Shown here: piece by piece, positions 35,610 to 48,200 of the stretch | How the letters are laid out: every line of letters starts with the position of its first letter | Position numbering within the stretch: the first letter of the stretch is position 1 | Origin: Dryas octopetala | Lineage: Eukaryota; Streptophyta; Magnoliopsida; Rosales; Rosaceae | DNA length: 64,000 nucleotides | Reading direction: 5' to 3' | Assembly: GCA_963921425.1 (NCBI GenBank) | Contig: OY992833.1 | Location: 23,422,698 to 23,486,697, forward strand | Notes under the pieces: generated by a model | Seen by the model: only the letters and a program-made list of their open reading frames with translations | What the model was told of the DNA's origin: nothing | Database searches by the model: none | Program-made: the position numbers and the translations under genes

Positions 35610-36162
35610 TGATTTCTTGTTGGTAAGCCTTACCCGCCCTAGATCTTATTTCATTTATATGAAAATCTATATTTAAAAGAGTAGCATGACTAAATTGAAG
35701 CATCTAGGAATGCTTAAGAACACAATATTTATATTTGTCCAACATCCCACCTAATATAACTGACAAAGGCACGTTGCTGTGGATGTTGAAATGACGTGGT
35801 TAGCAGGTTAAGTAGTCGTGGTCTTGCAGAGACTAGAGAGGAGCGTACCAGTGTACCACATGATGTGGCCGCTCCTTAATTTGGACACTTGTGCTCTTTA
35901 TTATATTATATAATTTCTTGTGATCCAATTTGTGCCTTATATGAAACCGACCCTTCATACCCTTTTGCCCACTCTGCTCCTTCACTGCTTGGCCATTTGC
36001 AAATTTGCCTTGCTCAGATGTTTAAAGGGCCACTGAACTTGCACATCTTTTGCACTTGTCAAAAATGCACCGCTATTTTTGTTTCCTACCATTCACTTCC
36101 CAAGCAACTACCGCTTCAAACCCTTCAATGGCTTTGTGTTTGTGTGTCATTTCTCTTACACA

Positions 36163-36194
<32 letters not shown>

Positions 36195-36225
36195 CTTTAT
36201 TAGACACTTTTGAATTATAATTTGA
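35610..36225. other. Intergenic, nothing coding
   Basis: Positions 35765-35860 repeat 33930-34020. Poly(A) followed by (TA)n lies at about 36160-36195. No gene is supported. Confidence 0.5.
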
Positions 36226-36645
36226 AGAATGTTATCCACATTCTCTAATTTACTTTCTTCACCGATATTTTTTTTTTATTATTCTCATTCCGCAATGTAA
36301 ATTTATGATCGCAATCGTTCATTTTTTAGATCTAACTATGAAGATCATTTATGAAAAAAAAAGTAACCAAATTAGAAATCGTTTAATTATATAACTGTGA
36401 TCAAATAAACATACGGTTTTTATAATAATTTAATTTACTGTTTGCTTTTTGTTTTTGTCGGAGATTCATCGTTTATTTATTTAATAATGATTACATAACC
36501 AAATAATTTTCAATGTAGTTGATTTTTTGCATAAATAATCTTCAAATAATTATCTAAAAAATAAACAATTTTAATTTTAAAAATAATTAAAATTGTGAAA
36601 TGAGAATTATAAAGAAAAAAAATCGTGAAAAAATGTGATAACATT
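36226..36645. mobile_element. Foldback MITE related to the one at 19766 (limits approximate)
   Basis: The inverted ends share GAATGTTATC...CACATT and TTCTCATT words. Inner arms share CATAACCAAATAATTT-like and inverted AAATCGTTTAATTATATAAC words, the same core as the element at 19766-20177. The target site could not be defined. Confidence 0.65.
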
Positions 36646-36649
36646 CCAC

Positions 36650-37440
36650 AATTTGTTTACCACTTTTGGGTATATATTGGGGGGCATTTAAGCTTTTCAG
36701 CTACACAGGTTTGGGTTGGGACAAATACTCGGCCAATTAGCCGAACAGCTTCGCTCCTGTCATGGCCTCTTGTGGGCGCTGAAGCCAACAACCCAATAAA
36801 CAAACCCAAATAACAAATGGGATTGCATAATGTTGAGCCAAAAAAAAAAAATATGGGATTGCATAAGATCCATAAAAAAGTTTAATGATCGCACATGAAT
36901 TTTCACAAGTAATGTTAAGGGGTTTACCCACACACCATGATTAGAATTATATTGGAAAAACACAGGGTTGCGTGAAAAGAAGAAGAGTGATCAATTGGTT
37001 GAGAGGGACCTATTAGAAGTTGAACCAAAGAAATTATAATTATCATACTAATCCTTTATTCCTTGATTTATGATCAACATTGCTTAAAAATAACTGAGAA
37101 TAAACTGTATAATAGACATTCTCTTCATTACCAAATGATTAATATTCAAGAGAGATGATAAAAGTGTAAAGTGACTAAAAAGTGAGATTTCATTAATTTC
37201 TGAACTTAAAAAAGTGAGAAACAAACACCAAAAGGAGGATTTAGCCTTCCTCCAAAAGGATCAAATGCCTTTGCAAATTGCAAAAACAAAAAGAGGGGGA
37301 AACCCAAAAGACCAAACCCAACCCCCATTAACTTCATATATCCCACCCAATTAAAAATATTAATCAAAAGAAGAGCTTCGTTAAATATATAATGGCTCTC
37401 CAAAAACTATTATAATTAGTACCCAACACCCAAAACACTA
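36650..37440. other. Intergenic, nothing recognised
   Basis: AT-rich spacer downstream of the minus-strand gene ending at 37445. It will include that gene's 3' UTR. Confidence 0.5.
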
Positions 37441-37444
37441 GTAA

Positions 37445-38134
37445 TTAAGTAACCAAATATATGGGCATGGCAGTAGAGGTAGAGACCCTCTGTTGTTGCT
37501 GCTCCATGTTAAGCTCCCTGAGGCTCAGATAAGGAATGTCCAGCTCACCCTTACTGGTCGGAGACAGAGTTCCGGCGAGGGGTCCCGAAGACGGCCGGCT
37601 CATGGTACGGTAAGGCGTGGTGGAACCGCTTCTGCTCTCGGTGATATACACAGGTCCTGAAATTGAAGCTCGAAAAGCTTTAGCCCTGGCGTGGTGCACA
37701 TCTTCATCACCACGGTCATGACCACCACCATGGCCATGGCGGTTGTGGTGGTGGCCAACAGGGCCGTTCCACCTCCATTTGAAGAAGAGCAGAGCGTTTC
37801 TCCACCACCGCTTCTTCTTGCTGGTCTTGTGGGGCTTCTTGGAGTAGTGGTCGTCCTTGGAAATGGGTTTCTGGAGCTTGAAGTGTATGGAGTCTATGGA
37901 TCTTGGGGCCTCACGCCTGTGCCTTCTTGCTTCTTCCAAGACCTTGTTTTGGACAAGAAAACAAATGGGTCAGATCAAAACTTGATGCAGAGTGAAAGCC
38001 TGGAGAGAAAATTTATGTATGAAGAATGTTGTTGTTAATGGGACCTGAAAATAGTCGATTTGAGGGTCAAAACCGTAGTCGCTGAAGTGCTGAGGCTCTT
38101 GTGGCATCGGAAATATTGGTGACTTGTTGGACAT
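37445..38134 (-). CDS. Uncharacterised plant protein, 195 aa, two exons
   Basis: Exon 1 is 38134-38045 (30 codons) and exon 2 is 37942-37445 (165 codons plus stop), joined across a 102-nt intron (donor GTCCCA, acceptor CAAAACAAG) in phase 0. The joined start, MSNKSPIFPMPQ... through DYGFDPQIDYFQ-VLEEAR, reads as a conserved unit. I believe related proteins occur in other dicots but cannot name a function. Visible features: a basic, Trp-rich patch KKKRWWRNALLFFKWRWN at about 75-92, a His/Gly-rich stretch, then a Ser/Thr/Pro-rich part with SGPVYITESRSGS. There is no signal peptide or transmembrane helix. The Trp/Phe/basic patch suggests membrane-surface or nucleic-acid contact, which is only a guess. 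A very long TC repeat lies 278-372 bp upstream of the ATG. Confidence 0.85.
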
Positions 38135-38408
38135 TTTGTTTGACTGTATTTCTGTATTTGTTAGTTGCTTTTTGGTTTTCTTTGTGGGAAAGCAGAAAAT
38201 GAAACAGGGGAAGGAGAAGAGGAGGAGAGTAAAGTGGGGAAGTGGAAAAGTGAGGCTTTGGGGGCTCAAGGTGTGCAATTTGTAGGAGTAGTAATGGCCG
38301 TTGGCATTGCTAAGCCCTAGTAAATGCTCAATTCACACCTTTGAGTCTTCCAACAATACTCCCTCTGTTAAGTGCATTTATTAGATCTCTCTCTATTTAC
38401 TGCATTTA

Positions 38409-38411
<3 letters not shown>

Positions 38412-38506
<95 letters not shown>
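38412..38506. repeat. (TC)47 microsatellite
   Basis: Ninety-five uninterrupted bases of alternating T and C, upstream of the minus-strand gene starting at 38134. It probably lies in its promoter or 5' leader. Confidence 0.98.
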
Positions 38507-38507
<1 letters not shown>

Positions 38508-38509
38508 AA

Positions 38510-41376
38510 GTACTAAACAAATGAAAAATAATAGACATCACTCTCCGGCTCTCCCATTGACTCCCTCATTTAGAGGGCATGACTATGAGATGACAAAGGC
38601 TATCTAATTAATATATGATTTGAAGATGGTTAGGTGCCTAAACCCATGTGAAATCTTCAATTTGAAGGAATGATATGTGTTTTGAGAACGCATAATATCT
38701 CTGATTTGAAGGGACTTGACACTTTGAATAAAGAAAAAAAAAAAGGGACTTGTCTTGGCACTCCCTTATGAGCAGTGTATGGTTGGCACCTAATTAATCA
38801 GGATCACAAAAACTTTTTGGTTAGTTAATTATCAACAAACTTAATAAGTTAATTTTGACTAATGAATATTTAGCATGGTAGATGACATCTAGTTTCTCTT
38901 TATCACAGTAGGTCTTGAATTTAAATCTCATAAATAATGGTCACTTTATATTCGCGACGAGTTTAATTTTGTCGTTTACAATACTTGCTGAATTTAATTT
39001 AGATAATATAAAACACAAGAAATATATGCTGAGTTTTGAAATTACATGCACGAAATCTATTTTTGAGGTAAAACACAAGGGCTAAAATCATTTTTTTTCC
39101 TTTCCATTTTAGATGACTGAGAATCAATGATTACCATTCCAAAAGAATGACTCATTATAGTGTTAAAAAATGTTAGAAATACTGACCAATTGATATTTGA
39201 TAAATTCCCAAAAAAATTGGAATCGTAAACTTAAGGGGATCATGTATTACCCATTTTCCCATTCCCATATCTATTTCCAAATGTGTGTATACCAGATTTG
39301 ATAAATGAATATCATTCTCTTTTGTACAAAGGACCCACCTACCTACGGAAAATATAAAATACATTACAAGTAACAAAGGAGAACAATAGAACTTACTCTT
39401 GCTCTCAATCCCAAGTAACCTTATCATCTTGGAGATCTATATGGTTCCTAATTTAATCCATGAAAACCAAATCACGTGAATTCCATACAACATTGGTCAT
39501 TATTTTAATCTACACATGGAAACGAAATCATCACGGGTACAATGCAACGAAAAAGACTCATATATAGTAAGTAAATAAAAAATAATTCCAAATTTAGAAG
39601 AAAAGGCAAACCCACTGGGTTCATCCGCAGCATTAATCCTCTTCAACTCTGTCAAATTGCTTATGACTCATGAGCTCTGCACACACGTGGTATGGTGGGT
39701 GATGATCAAGTTCAACATAGAGTGTTTGTTGCTGCATATAACTTGGCTTTTGATTTTATTTGGTAACCCAACTTCTAGGCTTCACATATATGCACTTTGT
39801 GGATGTGAGGATGTCTTTTGTAAACTTTGTGTCATACAGCCTAACATACAAGCCACACTCATGTTTGGTATTTTCTTACTGGGCTTGGATAGGCCCAGTT
39901 CATCCTATCATTACTTAGTAGCTGAAGCCTGAAATGCATCCCTACATTCTTTGATGCGATTTGGCCCATATGGGGAAACTCAGATATTAGGCAGCCGGCC
40001 CAGAACTGAGACATAATCGGTGGAGAGAAAAAGATTGCTTGAACTTCTTTTATTTTCATTTTTTCCTAGTCAAACTTGTCAACGTGGGTGCAATAACTTT
40101 TGAAGGTGGGACGTGGAAAATCCTTCAAATTTGATTACTGTTATTTGGATAGTTAGTGCTGTTATTTTGACCACCATATTTTGTTTTGTTTACCTTCTTT
40201 TTTAAAATTCTAATTATATCCTTAAATCTAAAAAAATAAAATAAAAAACCACTAATTTTTCTCCCTTTCCCTCTTTTTTTTCTCTTTCTCCTTTCCTTAC
40301 CGGAGCACCATGGGTGGCTGGCCACCATGTCAACATCCAGATCAAAGAGCGACCAACAACAGTGGGTGGAGGTAGGGTGGGAGGGTGGCTCATACTTTTT
40401 TTTTTTTTTGCTTTATTTAATGGGCTAATAACAAAGTATCGCTCCTAGGTTTGCTGTCATTTTCAATCCCTCCTATAGGGTTTCAACTATTTTAATATAG
40501 TATATATAGTTTTTAATTTAAGTTAATGTCATTCATTGCCAAACTAGAATGAGAGAGTTAAAAAGAGAGAGGTAAAAAAAGAAAGATTTGAGGGGGTGTA
40601 TCAGAAAAAGAATAATGGGAGAGAGAGAAAAAAGAAAAAAGAAAAGGGATTTGATGGGAGTGGATATGCAGCTAGTAGAGGGGAGGAGATAAATTCAATC
40701 ATGTGTAGAGTCCACATTAGCTGAGATGCAGCACTAATCAACATAACCGGGTAATAATAGTGATGAAATCCAGTGAGTCCTATATAAGTAAATCTCATTT
40801 CTTTTAGCAAGATGATACAAAATATGATGAGTTACAATATTTCAAAAAATTATATTATCACCAAAATTGCATTTTAGCCGTAAAAGTGATATCTTAAAAT
40901 ACTAAGATACGTATATGAGCATTACATCAAAGCATGATAATTGAAGCTTTATTATAAAATTTTATTTAAAATGAATAGAAGTATAAATTAGATTAATATA
41001 ATACATGAAACTGGGGCATGATGGAGCTTCCCATTATTTTATGTCGAAAGGAGGTGGAAATTGTAAGAAGCAGACAAGAAAAGGGAAGGGGGAATATTGG
41101 TAAAGGAAGAAGGGCAAGAAAGTAATTTGGTCTAAAACCGCGTCAACCCTGGCAGGCGTCTGTTAGACCAGTAATAGCAGCAGCCGTGCGGTGTGGGCAG
41201 TAGTAGGAAAAGAGCAATTGCAGTAAGCAAACGCTGAAATTATCAAGAACTTTCCTCATTGTCAACTCTCCCCACTCCACTTGTCTCTCTCTCTTTTTTT
41301 GATATTCTTAAATACTCGTATCAAATTCCATCTCGCTCAAACACACCAAAAACCTGCGCTCAGAGCTCGTGAAACC
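38510..41376. other. Intergenic between two divergently oriented genes
   Basis: No supported gene. A C/T-rich then GT-rich stretch (about 40260-40400) flanked by AT-rich arms resembles a transposon core, but no ends were fixed. The last 150 bp before 41377 should hold the ATL promoter and leader. No clear TATA box was picked. Confidence 0.5.
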
Positions 41377-42273
41377 ATGCCGGACCATCACCCGGAACCG
41401 GAAAATATAGACTACCCGTCCCAGCAGTCCAAGGGCTACGCGCTCAGCGGCAAAATCATGCTCAGCGCCATCATAGTCCTCTTCTTCGTTGTCATTCTCA
41501 TGGTCTGTCTCCACCTCTACGCCCGCTGGTACCTCCTCCGCGCCCGCCGCCGCCATCTCCGCCGTAACCACCGCAACCGACGTACCCACATCCTCTTTCA
41601 TGAGGATCCCGCCGCCGCCGCCGTCTCCGTTCCCACGCGCGGCCTTGACCATTCTGTCATCAAGTCGCTCCCCGTCTTCGTCTATTCCTCGAAAACGGAG
41701 CACCAACCGCCCTTAGAGTGCGCCGTGTGTTTGTCCGAGTTCGAGAACAGCGAAACGGGTCGTTTGCTTCCCAAATGTAAGCACAGCTTCCACATAGAGT
41801 GTATTGATATGTGGTTCCACTCTCACTCCACGTGCCCGCTGTGTCGGGCCCCGGTGGAACCGGCACCCGATTCGGAAAATCCGGGTGATGTGGTTTTGAA
41901 TGCGGGCGAACTGGAGAGGAGTGAATCGGGTCAGAGTTCTGGGTTGTGCTCCGAGTGCTGCGCCGAAGATGGAGCCGGCCGGTCGGGTCGGTCTTTCTCT
42001 TTGGTGGGCACGTCGTCGTTTGGGGCCCGGAGAAAGCCGTCGGAGATTGTCGTGCCGAGAAGGAACGAGAGCTTCGGGAGGTCGGAGGAGGAGTCGAGCC
42101 GTGACTCGCCGTCGAGTCAGGCGTATAGATCGCCGATGAGTCGTATGCTGTCGTTTAAGAGAATCCTGAGCAGAGAAAAGAGAAACGGTGGCGTTTCGCC
42201 GTCTGGGAATGCAGGGAGTTGTAGCTCGGTGGCCGAGTCGGATATTGAGCGAGGGCGAGAAGGGGCTGAGTGA
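41377..42273 (+). CDS. RING-H2 finger protein of the ATL family, 298 aa
   Basis: This intronless gene is a membrane-anchored E3 ubiquitin ligase. A single transmembrane segment spans about 27-49 ([18 protein letters not shown]), followed by a basic stretch. The ATL-specific GLD motif is at 89-91 ([12 protein letters not shown]). The RING-H2 has Cys115, Cys118, Cys134, His136, His139, Cys142, Cys153 and Cys156, with the ATL spacing C-x2-C-x15-C-x1-H-x2-H-x2-C-x10-C-x2-C. The Trp that contacts E2 enzymes is in IDMWF. The C-terminal half is Ser/Arg-rich with [14 protein letters not shown] near the end, as in larger ATLs. The first ATG giving this N-terminus is at 41377; the upstream open frame lacks an ATG. 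Targets are unknown. The gene is GC-rich relative to its flanks. Confidence 0.93.
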   Translation: MPDHHPEPENIDYPSQQSKGYALSGKIMLSAIIVLFFVVILMVCLHLYARWYLLRARRRHLRRNHRNRRTHILFHEDPAAAAVSVPTRGLDHSVIKSLPVFVYSSKTEHQPPLECAVCLSEFENSETGRLLPKCKHSFHIECIDMWFHSHSTCPLCRAPVEPAPDSENPGDVVLNAGELERSESGQSSGLCSECCAEDGAGRSGRSFSLVGTSSFGARRKPSEIVVPRRNESFGRSEEESSRDSPSSQAYRSPMSRMLSFKRILSREKRNGGVSPSGNAGSCSSVAESDIERGREGAE

Positions 42274-42279
42274 ACTCGG

Positions 42280-44150
42280 AGAGACAATAGGGTGACGTGG
42301 CGCTAATTTTATCGAGCTTTTTTGGCAGAGACACCCGGCGACTGTCAGGCAGTCAGTCTCGGATTCCGGCTCTACAATCCGGGCAGTGTATATGCCAAGT
42401 TGGGCAAATATGGAAATTTAATTTACACGTGGCAGGAAAGTAGCAGCCGTGGATTTCTCGCTGTTTTGGGACCTGTATATAAGACTATAAGTATATAACT
42501 TTGTCCCTTCAATTCATTGATATGTTCTTTCTCTTGTTTTATTTTATACAATTATTATATTGATATAAAAATTTGAAATGAAAGTAGAATTTTTGGTCCT
42601 TGTTTTGAATTCCAAATGCATGTGTTGAGTGCCAAATGTTGAGAAGAGGAGGAATCTCTATCTCATCTCTATGAAGACAAAAAGAATATTTACATAAATG
42701 AATGGTGTGCTAATCAGTGCTAATCAGTTACTAAAAACATACTTAACTCATAGTTATAAAATTAAATTCTAATAGCACAGCCTTTAGCTATGAATTAGTT
42801 TAGAGAGGGTCAAACCCAACACCAAAAGTCTCACTTAAAGCAAATAATATCGTCGTCTCTCATTCATCATAAGTTCATAACCCATTAGAAGAATTGCAAA
42901 TTTGCAATAAATCATGGGTGAGTTACTAAAATCAATACCTTCTCTTTTCTTTTATCTTTTTGAAACATTTTTACAAACATTTTGCCTCTAAATATTAAAT
43001 AACAAACTATAAACCGTGAAGTCAAGTATCTACATCTAAGGGAAGATATTTGAGTTCATAAGATCAATTAACTCATTTGCACATTGGTAGATCCATCCCT
43101 AATTTTCATTACAATCTTTTTAAATCTCATTCTCTTTTTTTTAATGCAGAATATAAAATTTAAGCCAGATCCACTTGAAAATACATAGTCATTATTGCTT
43201 AAACTTTAAGCTTGTATAAATAAAGAACTAAGTTAATTATATAAATATTTTTTCAGTGTACATGAATAATTTTTAAGTTACTTGTATAGTTGTATATAAT
43301 ACTCATAATAAATATAAGTCCAATTTAATAATTTGCACGATACTTTAATTATTTGTAGACACGTTTTTTAACACGACACGTACTGTCCACCAATTCCAAA
43401 TCATGTTTCCGAGTCAGAATCAATCAACAGCCAAAACAAAAATGAACAATTGCCTTTCTCAGTCAATCAAAGACTCCCAGTCCTATAGTTTTTTTTTTTT
43501 TTAAATAAATAAATAAAACAAATTCAGAAGAAAATATTTTCCTTATTCCATTAGGTATGAATGAGCGAACATCTAAATAAACGACCAAGTACAGTGATAA
43601 TTTTTTAAAACAGGCAAGTGCTGGCTCGACAAATCAATAACGAATGCTTGGCGGTGATCACTAAACACTCGACGCTTAGTGTAAACATATAAACCATAAT
43701 AAAACTGAATATCTACAATATAAATATCATATGTTACTTTTTGAATAATTTATGAATTTTGAATGTTAAACGAATTCATCTTTCACTAATAAAATGTAAG
43801 CTTTTCATCATTAAATATATTTATATAACAAGTCGTGTCGTGTCACAATGATCGACTTAATTATTTTGCATTTGACCCAACGGTATTAAATGTACCACAG
43901 TGTATTTTTGGGTCTCTCGTCTGTTTGATGCCATTAAATATAGTCACTGACCAATGTTTGGTACATTGGACCCAAGTTCCCAACCCAGTGAGCTGAACCG
44001 CTTGACCAGACAACTTTATAATTGGTTAGGTGAAAGGAGCTTTCCTCCAGTCATACCAAATGAACCTTATCAGCGACTTTATTAATACAATTAATTAATT
44101 GTATAAAATCAAGAAAAAGATACATTTGTGTTACAATTTTCATTCTTTCT
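42280..44150. other. Intergenic, includes ATL 3' UTR
   Basis: AT-rich sequence without a gene. Poly(T) at about 43489-43501. Nothing else was recognised. Confidence 0.5.
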
Positions 44151-44158
44151 TTTTTTTT

Positions 44159-44482
44159 AGGGGTGTTCCAAACTCAAATTTTAAAGGAGTTTAATGGATT
44201 TTAAAATCCATAGAATTTATCAAAATTCAAAGGAATTTTGTAGAATTCTTATAGAATTTGTTATGTGTAAAAAATACATTTAAATCCAACCAAATCCATT
44301 AAAATTCTTCATTTTATAAAATTCATAACTTTTTGAGGACACATGGATTTTATTAGAATCCATTAAAATCTGAATTGGGGACACCTAAGGTTCATTAGAA
44401 TTCATTAAAATCTAAATTGGAGACACCTAAATTTCATTGGACTTTTAAAATCCAATAAAATCTAAGTTGGGACACTCTTTAG
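44159..44482. mobile_element. Dispersed MITE, copy 1
   Basis: This piece is about 70-80 percent similar by eye to 62014-62323. Shared words are CTTATAGAATTTGTTATGTGT and GGACTTTTAAAATCCAAT. The ends are imperfect inverted repeats (AGGGGTGTTCC against CTAAAGAGTGTCCC). The target site is unclear. Confidence 0.65.
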
Positions 44483-44489
44483 TTGCATT

Positions 44490-45273
44490 TGGTTTGGGGT
44501 TGAAAAGTCTAAATGACAACAAGTAAAACCATTACCAGGGTAAAGGGTTCCAAGCTCCAAAACAAAAGAGCACGAAACTCACATCATATTCCTTGACTTT
44601 GCTATGAATGGGAATGGGATTGGGATTGAGGTCTGGAGCAAGTAATAGGTAATCTCTGATATTGACTTTAGATCAAATAATGCAATGACACGTTAACTCA
44701 AAGACACATGAAGTCCAAATCAAAGGTTCAAATAATATGAGTAAGTCACCAAGTCTTGAAGACAAGAAAAATTAATGGTCTTGGTGTACACACCACATAT
44801 ACACGTAGTTGTGGAAAACCAGATTACTTACCACATTGAGAGTCATATTACCACATTAGTGGAATACAATACCCAAACCCAGTCCACCCCCCACGGCAAT
44901 CCTGACGACCTTGGTTGCAGATTCACATGTAAGCAAATGCAATGCAACTACACAAGCACCGGCATGCATGCGCTCAATTGTTTACTACGGATTAAACAAA
45001 AAAAGATATAGCATTGGCATTATTGACAATCTTACAAAACAAGATAGTTTCTCGTTCATAATAATACATTGCGTTACAAGGTCTCATTACTAATGAGTAT
45101 ATGCGAATAATAACGCTAAAAAATATTACAATTTCCTACTAATCACTGTTAGTAAACTACAAATGCAGGGCTAAGGGGCTCTCACTCCTAGGTTGGTTGC
45201 TTTGAGCCGTCCAGCGAAGTGTTGAATGGTCTCCCCCTCAATGGTAGAGTTACACTTGCTAATGACATTCATG
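44490..45273. other. Intergenic, 3' side of CAP-H2
   Basis: No gene is seen. The 3' UTR of the minus-strand CAP-H2 gene should lie in the right part. Confidence 0.5.
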
Positions 45274-48200
45274 TCAACCTGGAGAATGTAGGTCAACTGA
45301 TTCGACAAATTGAGAGCTTTTTCTCCTCTTGGCTTCGGGAGTGCACCGTATTCCACCAACCTTTCCCAGTTTTGAGGAAAACTTGCAGTTTGTTTGAGAA
45401 GATCTCTCTGCTGATTTATATACCTTAGAAGATGACTTGACTGAGGGAGATTTATCAGTCCCAGTCTTGTTGTTTTCAACTTTTCCACATGCTTTCCTCA
45501 ATGGAGACTTCACTCTCTTTCTTGACAACCGAAAACCAGTTTCCTCCCTTCTCTTGTCATGTCTAAGGAGCCGAACATGGAAGGGATTTGCAGCTGTATA
45601 ACAAACAGATTCGCCATCTACCCCACTCCTATCCAACTCAATGTTTCCGTTGTTTACCTAAAATTATAATATTAAATAGGCACTTATTTTGAAATCATAG
45701 AAATTATCAAAACCCTGTATATTGTCCATTAAGACAATCAAACAAACAGGCTCATTATATAAACAAGAGAAATACCAGTTGCAGAAGTGCAGAAAAGCTC
45801 CGAGCCACATCATACTTTTCCTGACCTTTTACAACATCAGCAAAGGATAAGATATTTGTATTGTCTGGTTCGAAGGATAGTCTGTCAAGAATTCTTTCGC
45901 CATAGCCATGAATGTCAAAAGCAGGGTGTGATTCCTATGGAAAATATAGCTTTCCTTTAACATGAACTGGCAGAAGAAAAATAAACACGAAGAAAATATG
46001 TAATACAACTATGGGCTGTTTTGATCTTTCTTTTTAAAGTAAAGTGTTGACCCACAGCAAGGAAGCAAAACAGATAGAACTTACTTGTTCTTCCAAGTTG
46101 TACTCAATTTTCTGTTTCCATGTTGAAACACGAGCAGCCAGTTCAGTTTGCTTCTCGTTTTCAGCTATGCTAGCAAGGAGAGTGTCCTAAAGGGAAGATA
46201 GGTAGCCAACCAAAAAACATTGCAGATAAATTACCAAGGTATAAAATATAAAGATAAGACTAAACAACTTCTCCAAACAGAGAGAGGGGGGGGGGGAGAA
46301 AGAGCATTGATGTGTCTTCTAAGAGAAATTTTCTTTTCTACAGATCAGAGTAGGCAATGATGCTATAGATCACACAATCAAATTTGCCTTAAGAATTAAA
46401 ATATGCCCCAGTAAACTAAACCTCCCCAAACCCCAGAGAGAGAGTTTCTGAAGCCAGTAAACAAGATATCATATAGCTCAACATTTCACTATTACCACAA
46501 CCCAGAAGCAAAGTTTGAAATATATACTTACAAGGTGAGAGCGACATAAATCTTCCAGGCTTTCATGAGGATTTGGATCTTCATATCCAAACGTTTCATC
46601 AGTACCAAAGTGAGGACCACCATCCTCATTCTGTATAATATCAATAACAAGCAACCTAATGAGGTCCTGCAGTTCATTTCAAGTTGTGTAGTGACAAATT
46701 AGCTGTTCATTCTAACCTTATCATTGTGCAGAGGTACCTCTTCATCCATGAACATATTTTCTGGCATGTCAGTATCTGGTTGCCCAAAGTCAGGGATCTC
46801 ATCATCATATTCAGTGTCCTCATTTCCATCCATAGGATTGCAAAAGGGATCAAAATTTTCATGTCTTCCATCAATAAGTGATTGCCGCAGCTGCAATTAA
46901 GAGAGCAGGCTCATCAACCAACCAAAAGAAGAAATCTAAATAAACAAATGCAAAAACAAACCTTTTCAAATAATGGAGGAGATTGGGACCCTCTTTGTCT
47001 TTCATGGGCATGACGTCGCATCTCCCATATTTTTGTGAGCTCTGAACTAATAGTACCCTGCAATTTTGCAGGTGGAAACAGTGTACTCATAGAGATCTGC
47101 TTAGTAGAGGTTACCTCTTTCCTTTTAGAAGTTTTGACTGCTAGGGAAAAACACAATGAAAGAGAAGCATTGCGTTAGGTACATAACAATATTATAAGTG
47201 CAAAAAGCTAAAGAAACAAACACTGAAAACAACCTTTTCTAAAAGGTTTTACTTTCAAATTCCCAGGTTCATGGGGATTCAAAGGCTTCCATGGATCATC
47301 ATCATCCTCTGATTCATCCAAGTCCCTAGGCTCTGAATATCTATCATCCATATCAAATCCATGAGTGTTATCATCAAAATTATCATTGGCAGGAGGATCA
47401 GGTCCAATATTACAATTGTTCACGTCAAAGCTGCAATCAATTGGAGGAGATTGATTGACATTAGCATCCTGGCACTTTTGAAGAGGTGACCTATGTGCAG
47501 TTCCACCTGAACGTCTTATAGGAGACTGATAGCTTTTTCGAGTTGAGCCGGCCCTATAGGCACTAGTTTGTCCTTTACCAACTCCATCTGCACTCAAATA
47601 ATCATGCACAGCTACGGCATCACATGGATCTAACAAAATGAAATCCTGGTAAAGATCATTGGTGGCCAGCTGCAAACACAATTGTTGTGATTAAATAAAT
47701 TAGAAAAATATGTTTAGAAAATTACCCAAAAAAAATAAAATAATAATAAATGGAAGAACTATGGTACCAGATATGACTCTAATTCTCCAAAATCACCAGT
47801 AGTATCTAAGCAATCACCTTCAAGTACAACTAGATTTGCTGGGGGCTTCACAAAAGGATTCAAAGGAGCATCCTTCCCCAATGAACTATCTAAGCAGTTC
47901 TTTGCTTCCACTGCAAGGCAAATAGATTTCAGTGGATGATTGCACAATAATATCCCAACAATAAATTAGACAGTAATGGCTACCTGAGATGTCATCTAAT
48001 CCCCAAAACGTATCATTTTCTTCATCAGAAACAGCATGGGAACTACTCCCACCTTCTTCAAGCTGAACTGGTGTACCTTCTGATTGTTCATGCTGCCTAT
48101 TTAAAAGATACAGTAAAATGTGTGTGAGAGAGAGAGAGAGAGAAGCAATTCCAAAGCATACCTTGTTGTGCAACATAGAACACTTATGCCCAGATTGATG

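Noticed and set aside
39657..39932. 91-codon plus-strand open frame
   Set aside because: It has no family resemblance, splice context or codon bias.
45171..45488. Alternative C-terminal exon for CAP-H2 in another frame
   Set aside because: It would need a 13-nt intron. The uninterrupted frame to the stop at 45274 gives the expected basic KRRKS...VDL tail.
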